The notes under the pieces: generated by a model
Database searches by the model: none
What the model saw: only the letters and a program-made list of their open reading frames with translations
Told to the model about the DNA's origin: nothing
In this document: piece after piece, positions 42,091-50,501 of the stretch
Numbering within the stretch: position 1 is the first letter of the stretch
How the letters are laid out: the number at the start of each line of letters is the position of its first letter
Assembly: GCA_964519345.1 (NCBI GenBank)
Contig: CAZFKX010000023.1
Span: 67,317-131,316, forward strand
DNA length: 64,000 nucleotides
Origin: Persephonella sp964519345
GTDB lineage: Bacteria > Aquificota > Aquificia > Aquificales > Hydrogenothermaceae
Reading direction: 5' to 3'
Position numbers and translations under genes: made by a program

Positions 42091-42690
42091 TTGCCAAAAG
42101 CAAAAAAGGATATCAGGGAAAAGAGAAAAGAAGAGATAATAAAGGTTGCATGCAAGCTTTTTGCAGAAAGAGGTTACTACAATACAACAATCCCAGATAT
42201 AGCCGACGCGATGGGAATGAGCGTTGGAAATCTATACAACTATTTCAGATCTAAAGAAGAGCTTGCAAAATATATAATGCAGTATTCTTCAAGGTTGCTT
42301 GGGGAGGAAATAAAGAAGATAAACGAAGAAGATATACCAACAAAAGACAAGGTTTTTAGAATAGTAAGAAAATTTTTTGAGATATCCGAGGAGAGGCCAG
42401 AACTTATTGAGTATTTTTTAAGGGTTTTCCTTGCAAACAGAGAGGTATTTCAGGAAGGATGTGAAGGATTTCTGTGTGTAAGTGAGGTTGTAACTGAACT
42501 AATGATTTTTTTAGAAGAAGGTGCAAAAAAAGGAGACCTAAGACAGCAGGATTTCTTCCCGGCATTTGTTACACTTATGGGTCCACTTGGAGGTATGGTT
42601 TTCTTAAAAGGTGAGGAGATCCTTCCAAAAAAACCCATTGAGTATTCACAGGAACTTGCAGAAAATATCTGGAGAGCTTTAAAGTCCTGA
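42091..42690 (+). CDS. TetR/AcrR-family transcriptional regulator
   Basis: One-component repressor-type regulator, 199 residues. The N-terminal helix-turn-helix reads ACKLFAERGYYNTTIPDIADAMGMSVGNLYNYFRSKEELAKYI, a textbook TetR pattern. The C-terminal ligand domain is unassigned. The start is TTG with AGAGGAAG upstream. It ends one base before the hydrogenase small subunit and follows the VOC gene by 37 bases. The inverted repeat upstream of hypB is the natural candidate operator, which would make this an autoregulated hydrogenase operon. Confidence 0.93.
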   Translation: MPKAKKDIREKRKEEIIKVACKLFAERGYYNTTIPDIADAMGMSVGNLYNYFRSKEELAKYIMQYSSRLLGEEIKKINEEDIPTKDKVFRIVRKFFEISEERPELIEYFLRVFLANREVFQEGCEGFLCVSEVVTELMIFLEEGAKKGDLRQQDFFPAFVTLMGPLGGMVFLKGEEILPKKPIEYSQELAENIWRALKS

Positions 42691-42691
42691 T

Positions 42692-43612
42692 ATGAAAAAC
42701 CTATTATGGCTTCAAGGTTTAACGTGCAGTGGAAATACTCAATCTTTTTTGTGCAGTGAAAATCCATCTGTGTCAGAATTTTTCTCAGAGATAAAACTTG
42801 TATGGCATCCAGAAATAACACATAACAGGGATATAACAGAAATTTTGTCAGAGGTTTTTAAAGGAAATCTTAAGATAGATTTCCTTCTTATTGAAGGTGC
42901 CGTAACAAACAATAAAAAACTTCATCGAATAGGCAAATACTCTATAAGGTATATAATAAACAAACTTAAAAATATGGTAAGATATATCATTGCTGTTGGA
43001 AACTGTGCTGTTCACGGTAATTATCCTGCTTTATACAATCCTGATCAGATTTCAGGACTACAATATGGACTCAATGGGAAGAAAGGGCTGCTTCCAACTA
43101 AATTTAAAACAGTTTCCGGGTATTCTGTAATTAACTTAACAGGCTGTCCAGTTCACCCTGAGTGGATAACCAAAACAGTTTTAACACTTTCCTACGGAAT
43201 GGAAATAGAGCTCGACAGCTACAACAGACCTAAGGAACTTTATATGTACCTCTCCCACGATGGTTGTACAAGGAATGAATACTTTGAGTGGAAAGTAGAG
43301 GCTGAAGAATTTGGAACTAAAGAGGGATGCCTATTTTATGAACTTGGATGTAGAGGTCCTGTCACTCATGCTCCCTGTAATAAAATTTTATGGAATAGAA
43401 AATCTTCAAAAACAAGAGCTGGAATGCCCTGTATTGGGTGTACAGAATTTGATTTTCCATACAGGGAAAACTACTTTGAAACCAAAAAATATATGGGTAT
43501 CCCACAGGATATTCCTATTGGTGTAACAAAAAGAGCATATATAATGATAACAGGCGTTGCAAAAACGTTTAAAAATGAGAGATTGACAAAGAAGCTTGAA
43601 GAGACAGATTAA
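42692..43612 (+). CDS. [NiFe] hydrogenase small subunit, group 2 type
   Basis: Electron-transfer subunit of a cytoplasmic hydrogenase, 306 residues, with no Tat signal or membrane tail. The N-terminus LLWLQGLTCSGNTQSFL gives Cys12 and Asn15 where most families have Cys-x2-Cys; cyanobacterial HupS-type small subunits share this Cys-x2-Asn form. GNCAVHG and LTGCPVHPEW supply the remaining proximal ligands. HDGCTRNEYFEW, EGCLFYELGC, and PCIGCTEFDFP hold the ligands of the other clusters. It is followed with zero spacing by the large subunit. It resembles group 2 uptake or sensory enzymes; as I recall, Aquifex hydrogenase III is of this soluble kind. Confidence 0.92.
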   Translation: MKNLLWLQGLTCSGNTQSFLCSENPSVSEFFSEIKLVWHPEITHNRDITEILSEVFKGNLKIDFLLIEGAVTNNKKLHRIGKYSIRYIINKLKNMVRYIIAVGNCAVHGNYPALYNPDQISGLQYGLNGKKGLLPTKFKTVSGYSVINLTGCPVHPEWITKTVLTLSYGMEIELDSYNRPKELYMYLSHDGCTRNEYFEWKVEAEEFGTKEGCLFYELGCRGPVTHAPCNKILWNRKSSKTRAGMPCIGCTEFDFPYRENYFETKKYMGIPQDIPIGVTKRAYIMITGVAKTFKNERLTKKLEETD

Positions 43613-44986
43613 ATGGCTAAGATAGAAAGAAAAGTTTTACACAGAGTTGAAGGGGAAATACAATTAAAGCTTATCTGGGAAAATAAACAAATAAAAGATG
43701 CATTTATACAGAATCTAAACTTTAGAGGGTTTGAGTTTATACTTGAAAATAGACCACCGCTCGATGCTCTAATTATAACACCGAGAATATGCGGCATATG
43801 TGGGCATTCTCATCTTATTGCAACTGTTAAAGCACTTGAGGATATTTACAGGAAAAATGGTTACCGTTTAGAGATATCTTATAAAGCCTCTTTAATAAGA
43901 AATATAACTCATACCGTCGAGATTATACAGAACCATATAAGATGGTTTTATCTTTTTGTTATGCCAGATTTTACAAAACTGGAAAAAAACAAAGAAGAGA
44001 TGAAAGATTATATTCCCTTAAATGGCTCCAAATGGAAAAAAGCTCTAAGCATAAGTAATAATATATTGAAGATTGTGTCTATACTTGCAGGACAGTGGCC
44101 ACATACATCTTATACAGTACCAGGTGGAGTGATGTCAGATCCTATACAAACAGATATAGCTGAGGCTATATCTATTACAGATGCTGTTCTAAGATTTTTT
44201 GAAGAGGAAATTATTGGAACAGATATAAACAACTATCTTTCAGTAGGAAGTTTTGATCAGTTTAAAGATAAGATTAAAAAAGGTGATCTTTTAACATTTA
44301 TAGAGTTAACTTTAAAAAACGGCATGGACAAGTTAGGAAAATCTTACAACAGATTTATAACAGTTGATGCAATAGTACCATGTGTAAGAGAAGGAGTCGT
44401 AAAAAAAAGAAGCTGCAGGTTTGATCCTTCAAAAATAAAAGAGATAGACAGTTACTCTTTCTTAAAAAAAGATGGAACAGACTTTTCAAGAAAAAGGTAT
44501 TCATGGGCTAAAGCAGTAAGGTACGATGGTCTTCCTATGGAAACAGGTCCCTTGGCAAGGAAAGTTGTATCAAAAAATAGACTTTTCCAGGATCTCCTAA
44601 GAAGATTTGGAGACAGTTATATGGTAAGAGTATGGGCAAGGATAGATGAAATAGGAAGAATGTTGTTAACTTTAAAAAGCTACTTACTCAGTTTAAATAT
44701 AAAAGAAAAAGCGTACATAAAACCAGAGGTAAAAATAGAAAATCTTGAAGGAGTAGGAACCGGATTGATAGAAGCAGCAAGGGGCTCTCTCCTGCACAAA
44801 ATAGAGCTAAAAGATGGAAAGATCAAAAAATATAATATCATAACGCCTACAACATGGAATTTAGGTCCAAGATGCGAAAAATTTCTCTCTCCCGCTGAAA
44901 AAGCTATCATTGGTCTTGATAGTTCGTTAAAAGCCGAAATGATTCTCAGAAGTTTTGATATATGCTCCGTTTGTACAACTCATTAA
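43613..44986 (+). CDS. [NiFe] hydrogenase large subunit, group 2, no C-terminal extension
   Basis: Catalytic subunit carrying the NiFe(CN)2CO centre, 457 residues. The N-terminal motif RICGICGHSH gives Cys60 and Cys63. The C-terminal motif is DICSVCTTH with Cys451 and Cys454, and His457 is the last residue. Most hydrogenases have DPCxxCxxH followed by a peptide removed by a maturation endopeptidase; here there is nothing to remove and Pro is replaced by Ile. Regulatory HoxC/HupV and some Aquificota group 2 enzymes end the same way. The adjacent small subunit is encoded directly upstream. leuA follows after a 101-base AT-rich gap. Confidence 0.93.
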   Translation: MAKIERKVLHRVEGEIQLKLIWENKQIKDAFIQNLNFRGFEFILENRPPLDALIITPRICGICGHSHLIATVKALEDIYRKNGYRLEISYKASLIRNITHTVEIIQNHIRWFYLFVMPDFTKLEKNKEEMKDYIPLNGSKWKKALSISNNILKIVSILAGQWPHTSYTVPGGVMSDPIQTDIAEAISITDAVLRFFEEEIIGTDINNYLSVGSFDQFKDKIKKGDLLTFIELTLKNGMDKLGKSYNRFITVDAIVPCVREGVVKKRSCRFDPSKIKEIDSYSFLKKDGTDFSRKRYSWAKAVRYDGLPMETGPLARKVVSKNRLFQDLLRRFGDSYMVRVWARIDEIGRMLLTLKSYLLSLNIKEKAYIKPEVKIENLEGVGTGLIEAARGSLLHKIELKDGKIKKYNIITPTTWNLGPRCEKFLSPAEKAIIGLDSSLKAEMILRSFDICSVCTTH

Positions 44987-45087
44987 AGATAACAGTTATA
45001 AAATAAGTTAAAATATTTATATTGCTTAATTTTTGTAATTAATTAACTTTATCTTAACAGTAATTATTATTATTATCGGAGGATGTA

Positions 45088-46632
45088 ATGAGTAGATTAA
45101 TTATATTTGATACAACATTGAGAGATGGTGAACAGGCACCCGGATTTTCTATGACAGTGGAAGAGAAAGTAACTATGGCAAAACAGCTTGAAAAATTAGG
45201 TGTCGATGTTATAGAAGCAGGATTTGCCGCTGCATCTGAAGGAGACTTTCAGGCTGTCAATGCTGTCGCTGAAACCGTAAAAAACTCCACTGTATGCTCT
45301 CTCGCACGATCTTTACACTCTGATATTGAAAAAGCAGGTGAAGCTCTTGCACCAGCGGAAAGAAAAAGAATACATACATTTATAGCAACATCACCAATAC
45401 ATATGCAGTATAAACTTAAGATGAGTCCCGAACAGGTTCTTGAAAGAGCTGTTGATGCTGTAAAATTTGCGAGAAATTTCACAGATGATGTTGAATTTTC
45501 TGCGGAAGATGCTTTTAGATCGGAGAGAGATTTTTTATTTAAAATCTTTGAGGCCGTTATAGACGCTGGAGCAAAAACCGTTAATGTTCCTGATACTGTA
45601 GGTTATGCTATGCCAGAGGAGTTTGGACAGCTTATAGAAGACATAATAAACAATGTACCGAACATAGATAAAGCAGTAATTTCAGTTCACTGTCATAACG
45701 ATCTTGGTCTTGCAGTTGCAAACTCACTTTCAGCTGTAAAGAAAGGAGCAAGACAGGCACATGTAACTATAAATGGAATAGGTGAAAGGGCGGGAAATGC
45801 AGCTCTTGAAGAGATAGTTATGTCAATAAAGGTAAGACACGACTACTTTAAGAACATTTACACAGATATTAATACAAAAGAGATTTACAAAACAAGCAGA
45901 CTGTTGTGCAGAATAACCGGAAGTTTTGTTCAGCCGAATAAAGCTATTGTTGGAGATAATGCCTTTGCTCACGAAGCCGGAATCCACCAGCATGGTGTTT
46001 TAGCTCATAGAGAGACTTACGAAATTATGAGAGCTGAAGATGTAGGAGTTCCTGCCTCAAAGATAGTATTAGGAAAGCATTCAGGAAGACACGCCTTTAA
46101 AACAAGACTTGAAGAGTTAGGGTACAAAAATCTTTCTGAAGAAGAAATAGACAGATTATTCAGAAAGTTTAAATCCCTCGCAGACAAGAAAAAAGAGGTT
46201 TTTGACGAGGATATAGAAGCATTAATTTTTGAGGAGATATTCAGAACATACCAGGAGGTAAAGCTTATCTATTTCCATGTTTTAAGTGGAAACAATGCTA
46301 TACCTTCATCTACAGTTAAGATAGAAAAAGAAGGAAAAGAAGTAACAGCAACAGCCTGCGGTGATGGACCTATTGACAGTGCTTTAAAGGCTATAGAAAA
46401 AGCTCTTGGTATGACAGGAAGATTAAAAGACTACTCTATAAGATCGTTAAGTGCAGGAAAGGACGCTATGGGAGAAGTAAGAGCTGTAGTAGAGTTTGAT
46501 GGAATAACGGTTTCAGGAAAAGGTACATCTACTGATATAATTGAGGCAAGCGTCAAAGCATATCTGGACGCTTACAACAGATATACAGCAAGAAAAACAT
46601 TTATTGAGAAAAGAATATCAGAAGGTGTTTAA
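45088..46632 (+). CDS. leuA: 2-isopropylmalate synthase
   Basis: First committed enzyme of leucine synthesis, condensing acetyl-CoA with 2-ketoisovalerate, 514 residues. The DRE-TIM catalytic domain shows IIFDTTLRDGEQAPGFSM at the start, VSVHCHNDLGLAVANSL with the metal His-x-His, and NGIGERAGNAALEEI. The C-terminal regulatory domain (after about 390) implies leucine feedback inhibition. The start follows CGGAGG, with a short ATT repeat (about 45062-45075) just upstream. M23 peptidase follows after 11 bases. Confidence 0.96.
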   Translation: MSRLIIFDTTLRDGEQAPGFSMTVEEKVTMAKQLEKLGVDVIEAGFAAASEGDFQAVNAVAETVKNSTVCSLARSLHSDIEKAGEALAPAERKRIHTFIATSPIHMQYKLKMSPEQVLERAVDAVKFARNFTDDVEFSAEDAFRSERDFLFKIFEAVIDAGAKTVNVPDTVGYAMPEEFGQLIEDIINNVPNIDKAVISVHCHNDLGLAVANSLSAVKKGARQAHVTINGIGERAGNAALEEIVMSIKVRHDYFKNIYTDINTKEIYKTSRLLCRITGSFVQPNKAIVGDNAFAHEAGIHQHGVLAHRETYEIMRAEDVGVPASKIVLGKHSGRHAFKTRLEELGYKNLSEEEIDRLFRKFKSLADKKKEVFDEDIEALIFEEIFRTYQEVKLIYFHVLSGNNAIPSSTVKIEKEGKEVTATACGDGPIDSALKAIEKALGMTGRLKDYSIRSLSAGKDAMGEVRAVVEFDGITVSGKGTSTDIIEASVKAYLDAYNRYTARKTFIEKRISEGV

Positions 46633-46643
46633 AGGAGGTTTAA

Positions 46644-47975
46644 TTGAAGGGAAAATTTATAATCTTTTTACTGCTGGTAGCTATAGCAGGTGCAGGCTAC
46701 AGCTACTGGCAGGGAATAATTGATTTTACAGAACCTGAGATAATTTTTGAAAAAAAACCAGAGTATCTTGGAGCAAGATCAACATTAAAATTTACGGTAA
46801 GGGACAAAAACCCTGGTATTAAAGAAGTACAGATTTATATAATACAGAATAAAAATATTAAAATACTCCACGATACAGATTTTCCACCAAAACTTAAAGA
46901 AAAGGAGTACTCTGTAGAAATAAATGCAAGAAAACTTGGATTAAGACAGGGGAAAGCAAAACTTTCTATAGTAGCTATTGACGGCTCATTACTGTCGAAT
47001 ACAAAAAATCAAGCTTACGAGATTCAGATAGATCTTACACCTCCAACTGTAAACATACTGTCATCCCCTGCAACAATAATGAACGGTGGAACTGGATTTG
47101 TATTTTACAGAGCATCATCAGATGTTGTAAAAACAGGCGTTTCTGTTGGAGATCTTGAGTTTAACTGTTTTAATGGTATTTTCAAAAATGAGAACATATA
47201 TGGATGCGCGTTTCCATATCCATATTACTGGAATGTTAAAAAACCTATAATTATTTTCGCTGAAGACAGAGCGGGAAACAGAACCTCCAACTCATTAACA
47301 TACTACTTCAAAAGAACAAAATACAGAAGATCTGTTATAAACATTTCTGATGAGTTTATACAGACAAAGGTAAAACCTCTATCAGATAAAGACATTGATG
47401 ATCCAGTAGAACTGTTTAGGTATGTGAACGTAGAAGTTAGAAAGATGAATGAAGATCAGATACATGAGATAACAAAAAATGTAACACAGATAAAACCATT
47501 ATTCCACAGACCTTTTCTACAGCTTAAAAACTCAAAAATGCTTGGAGGTTTCGCTGATTATAGGAAGTACAGGTATAAAGGAAAACTTATAAAAGGAGCT
47601 GATGCTTACCATAAAGGCATGGACTTCGCCTCGATTAAAAATGCAACAGTTCAGTCTGCAGAAGACGGAATTGTTGTATTTACTGGTTTCTTAGGTCTTT
47701 ATGGAAACAGTATAATAATAGAACATGGAATGGGCGTATTTACCCTTTACTCCCACCTTGCTGAGATAAAAGTAAGGGAAGGAGATAAAGTAAGTAGAGG
47801 TATGGAAATAGGAATAACGGACACAACCGGACTTGCTGTAGGGGACCATCTTCATTTTGGTGTTCTTGTTCAAGGGCTTGAAGTCCATCCTATAGAATGG
47901 CTTGATAAAAAATGGTTAAAATCACGATTTTTAAATGAGATTAAGAGAATAAACAGACTTTATGGAGGAAAGTAG
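46644..47975 (+). CDS. Membrane-anchored M23 (LytM) family peptidase
   Basis: Exported zinc peptidase or LytM-fold activator of wall hydrolysis, 443 residues. An N-terminal signal-anchor (about 4-21) is followed by Ig-like beta domains (FTVRDKNPGIKEVQIYI, NILSSPATIMNGGTGFVFYRAS) and a C-terminal M23 domain with HKGMDFA, YGNSIIIEHGMGVFTLYSHL and GDHLHFGVLVQG. The Zn ligands His and Asp (HxxxD) and HxH are all present, so it is probably active against peptide cross-links. The start is TTG with AAAGGAGG upstream. The transaldolase gene begins directly after its stop. Confidence 0.92.
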   Translation: MKGKFIIFLLLVAIAGAGYSYWQGIIDFTEPEIIFEKKPEYLGARSTLKFTVRDKNPGIKEVQIYIIQNKNIKILHDTDFPPKLKEKEYSVEINARKLGLRQGKAKLSIVAIDGSLLSNTKNQAYEIQIDLTPPTVNILSSPATIMNGGTGFVFYRASSDVVKTGVSVGDLEFNCFNGIFKNENIYGCAFPYPYYWNVKKPIIIFAEDRAGNRTSNSLTYYFKRTKYRRSVINISDEFIQTKVKPLSDKDIDDPVELFRYVNVEVRKMNEDQIHEITKNVTQIKPLFHRPFLQLKNSKMLGGFADYRKYRYKGKLIKGADAYHKGMDFASIKNATVQSAEDGIVVFTGFLGLYGNSIIIEHGMGVFTLYSHLAEIKVREGDKVSRGMEIGITDTTGLAVGDHLHFGVLVQGLEVHPIEWLDKKWLKSRFLNEIKRINRLYGGK

Positions 47976-48632
47976 ATGAAGTTCTTTATTGATACTGCAG
48001 ATATACAGGAGATCAGAGCCGCTAATGAACTTAAGATTCTTGACGGTGTTACAACAAATCCAACTCTTATAGCTAAAACAGGAAAACCATTTATGGATGT
48101 TGTCAAAGAAATATTAGCTGAGATTCCAGACAAGCCAGTTTCACTTGAAGTTGCATCTACAGATTATGAAGGAATGGTAAGAGAAGGTGAGATTTTGGCT
48201 CAGCTTGGGAAAAATGTTGTTATCAAGATACCCATGACAATTGAAGGACTTAAAGCCGTTAAATACTTTGAATACAACGGTATTAAAACTAATGTTACTT
48301 TAATATTTTCTCCTGCTCAAGCGCTTCTTGCTATGAAAGCAGGTGCAAGCTACATATCTCCATTTGTCGGAAGGCTTGATGATATAAGCCATACAGGTAT
48401 GGAACTTATCTCACAAATAAAAACTATAATTGATAACTATGGATTCAGCTCACAGATAATTGTTGCAAGTATAAGGAATCCTATGCATGTCTTAGAAGCT
48501 GCACTTATAGGTGCACATATATCTACCATACCTTATAAAGTTATAGCCCAGCTTGTAAAACATCCTCTTACAGATTTAGGAATAGAGAGATTCCTAAAAG
48601 ATTGGGAATCAGTACCAGAAAAACCTTTTTAA
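47976..48632 (+). CDS. tal: Transaldolase/fructose-6-phosphate aldolase family
   Basis: Small TIM-barrel transaldolase (type TalC/FSA), 218 residues, moving dihydroxyacetone units between sugar phosphates in the pentose phosphate pathway. Signature regions are FFIDTADIQEIRAANEL, DGVTTNPTLIAKTG, VVIKIPMTIEGLKA with the Schiff-base Lys, and TNVTLIFSPAQALLAMKAGASYISPFVGRLDD. The ATG abuts the M23 peptidase stop. A hairpin terminator begins at its own stop codon. Confidence 0.93.
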   Translation: MKFFIDTADIQEIRAANELKILDGVTTNPTLIAKTGKPFMDVVKEILAEIPDKPVSLEVASTDYEGMVREGEILAQLGKNVVIKIPMTIEGLKAVKYFEYNGIKTNVTLIFSPAQALLAMKAGASYISPFVGRLDDISHTGMELISQIKTIIDNYGFSSQIIVASIRNPMHVLEAALIGAHISTIPYKVIAQLVKHPLTDLGIERFLKDWESVPEKPF

Positions 48633-48650
48633 GGGGATTTTTCCCCTTTT
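48631..48650 (+). terminator. Intrinsic terminator after transaldolase
   Basis: AAGGGG (48631-48636), a six-base loop ATTTTT, then CCCCTT (48643-48648), running into TTTT. The stem begins within the transaldolase stop codon. It ends 5 bases before the ATG of the next gene, which is an odd place for a full terminator. Confidence 0.6.
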
Positions 48651-48655
48651 CACTT

Positions 48656-48961
48656 ATGATGAAGTACAGGAAAAAAGGTATAAAAAAAGAACATCATATA
48701 ATAGAAGATGGAGAAAAGCTCCTTAATGAACTTATAAAAGAGAAGTTAGTTAGATCTATTATTCCAGGGAGAATAAAAACAACACCTAAGGGAAAACCAG
48801 GAAATCCAAGACTTACCTATCAGTACGATACAAAGTCTGGTGCAAAACTTCTTCTAAAGAAAGGATCAACTGTACAGGAAGTATTTGTAATAACAGATGA
48901 CAGAGAGGCTTTAAGAAGATTTATTGAAAAAAATTCAAAAATTAAAGCAAAAAGAAAATAA
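48656..48961 (+). CDS. DUF2103-like small protein
   Basis: A basic protein of about 101 residues. KYRKKGIKKEHHIIEDGEKLLNELIKEKLVRSIIPGRIK followed by GNPRLTYQYDTKSGAKLLLKKGSTVQEVFVITDD resembles the DUF2103 family of short, possibly metal-binding proteins; I am moderately sure. The His-His and Arg-rich core could bind metal or nucleic acid. I place the start at the ATG pair just after the hairpin. An in-frame TTG at 48602 inside the transaldolase gene would add 18 residues and read through the hairpin. Neither has a clear ribosome site. Confidence 0.65.
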   Translation: MMKYRKKGIKKEHHIIEDGEKLLNELIKEKLVRSIIPGRIKTTPKGKPGNPRLTYQYDTKSGAKLLLKKGSTVQEVFVITDDREALRRFIEKNSKIKAKRK

Positions 48962-49120
48962 GACGAAATGTATAATAATAGCCTATTCCGTGCTTATATA
49001 TAAATAAACCTAAAAATTCTATCATAAAAAATCAATAAATCAAAAAAATTTTTTTCTTTTCTTTTCTATACATCAGTAGCATAATGGATATCCACAAAAG
49101 AAATACGGAGGGGTTGGTTA
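48962..49120. other. AT-rich gap before dnaA, possible origin element
   Basis: This 159-base gap is extremely AT-rich. It includes a perfect A7T7 palindrome (49042-49055) followed by pyrimidine-rich TTCTTTTCTTTTC, and a DnaA-box-like ATATCCACA (49088-49096, one mismatch to TTATCCACA) about 25 bases before the dnaA start. One box is too few for an origin by itself. It may instead serve dnaA autoregulation, or be part of oriC with boxes outside my recognition. Confidence 0.3.
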
Positions 49121-50437
49121 TTGGACGTCTGGGGCAATATACTTTCCTCAATGTCAGCTAAGTTAGACCCTTCCACACTCAAACTGCTTAAAGGTGTGGA
49201 AAAAGCAGAATACAGGAATGGCGAGCTTTATATTTCAACCCCAGACCCAGTATATAAAGACTGGCTTGAAAACAACCTCCTTGACGAGATAAAACTTTCA
49301 GCATCTTCCCTGTTTGGTGAGAATCTTAAAGTTTTTGTTTTATCAGAAGAAGATAATGAAGATACATACTTTGATGAACCTGTTCAGAATATTGAATCAA
49401 AACCTTACAGACTCACAAATTTAAACCCTAAATTCGTTTTCTCAAACTTTATAGTAGGAAACTGCAATAAGATTGCATACAGTGCATGTATGTCTGTTGC
49501 GGAAAATCTTGGAAAGATATACAATCCACTCTTTATATATGGAGGTATAGGCTTAGGAAAAACCCATCTTCTTCATGCCACAGCCCATTACGTTTTATCA
49601 AAAAATCCTGATGCTAATATAATATATACAACAGCTGACACTTTTATGTCAGAACTTATATACTACATGCAGAACGGTTCAGTTCTTGAATTCAGAAGAA
49701 GGTATAGAGATGTTGATTTACTACTTATAGATGATGTTCAGTTTCTCGAAGGAAAAGAAAGGACGCAGATAGAACTCTATCATATATTTAATGCCCTTCA
49801 CCTTATTGGGAAACAGGTAATTCTCTCTTCTGATACACCTCCAAAGAATCTAAAAGGACTTCAAGAAAGACTTAAAAGCAGATTTGTTAGCGGACTTGTA
49901 GTTGAAGTTAAAGCACCAGATCTCCAGACAAAAATATCCATAATAAACAAAAAATCAAAAGATTTAGGGGTAAAGCTTCCAAAGGATGTTATACTCCTTA
50001 TAGCAAAAACAATAAACACAAATGTAAGGGAGCTTGAAGGTTCTTTAAGTAAACTTAAAGCATACAGTGAAATACTTGGAAGACCTGTTACTTTTGATAT
50101 GGCAAGAGAGGTTCTGAAAGATATACTTGAGATAAAAGAGGTAGAAGAATTATCAATAGAAAAGATACAGAAAGAAGTATCAAATTATTTCGGAGTAAAT
50201 ATAAATGAATTATTAGGAAACTCAAGAAAGAAAAAAGTTACAACAGCAAGACAGATAGCCATGTATCTATCAAGATATCTTACAGATAGATCTTTAAACG
50301 AAATATCAAAAGCTTTTAAAAAGAAAGATCACTCAACAGTTATAAATGCGGTAGAAAAAGTTGAAAAAAATATGGAAAGGGATAGAAAATTCAGACTAAC
50401 TGTGGAATTTCTTAAAGAAAAGATAATGAGTTTGTGA
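49121..50437 (+). CDS. dnaA: Chromosomal replication initiator DnaA
   Basis: Initiator ATPase that opens oriC, 438 residues. The N-terminal domain is followed by NPKFVFSNFIVGNCNKIAYSACMSVAE, Walker A GGIGLGKTHLL, Walker B LLLIDDVQFLEGKE and LQERLKSRFVSGLV (arginine finger region). The C-terminal box-binding domain has VTTARQIAMYLSRYLTDRSLNEISKAFKKKDHSTVINAVEK, the DnaA signature. The start is TTG preceded by GGAGGGG. Neither dnaN nor gyrB is adjacent, as in Aquifex, so gene order gives little help in locating the origin. Confidence 0.97.
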   Translation: MDVWGNILSSMSAKLDPSTLKLLKGVEKAEYRNGELYISTPDPVYKDWLENNLLDEIKLSASSLFGENLKVFVLSEEDNEDTYFDEPVQNIESKPYRLTNLNPKFVFSNFIVGNCNKIAYSACMSVAENLGKIYNPLFIYGGIGLGKTHLLHATAHYVLSKNPDANIIYTTADTFMSELIYYMQNGSVLEFRRRYRDVDLLLIDDVQFLEGKERTQIELYHIFNALHLIGKQVILSSDTPPKNLKGLQERLKSRFVSGLVVEVKAPDLQTKISIINKKSKDLGVKLPKDVILLIAKTINTNVRELEGSLSKLKAYSEILGRPVTFDMAREVLKDILEIKEVEELSIEKIQKEVSNYFGVNINELLGNSRKKKVTTARQIAMYLSRYLTDRSLNEISKAFKKKDHSTVINAVEKVEKNMERDRKFRLTVEFLKEKIMSL

Positions 50438-50501
50438 AAAAGGTATAAAAAAGGATTTAGACCTCAAAAAGGGGTAAACTTTTCAAGGCCTTTCCTAATA
50501 T

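Noticed and set aside
45062..45075. ATT trinucleotide run upstream of leuA
   Set aside because: Only about four units; too short to propose phase variation or a leader attenuator, and no leucine-rich leader peptide is visible.
50438..50501. Possible terminator between dnaA and the helicase
   Set aside because: Partial GGTATAAA/TTTAGACC pairing has a mismatch and no T tract on either strand.
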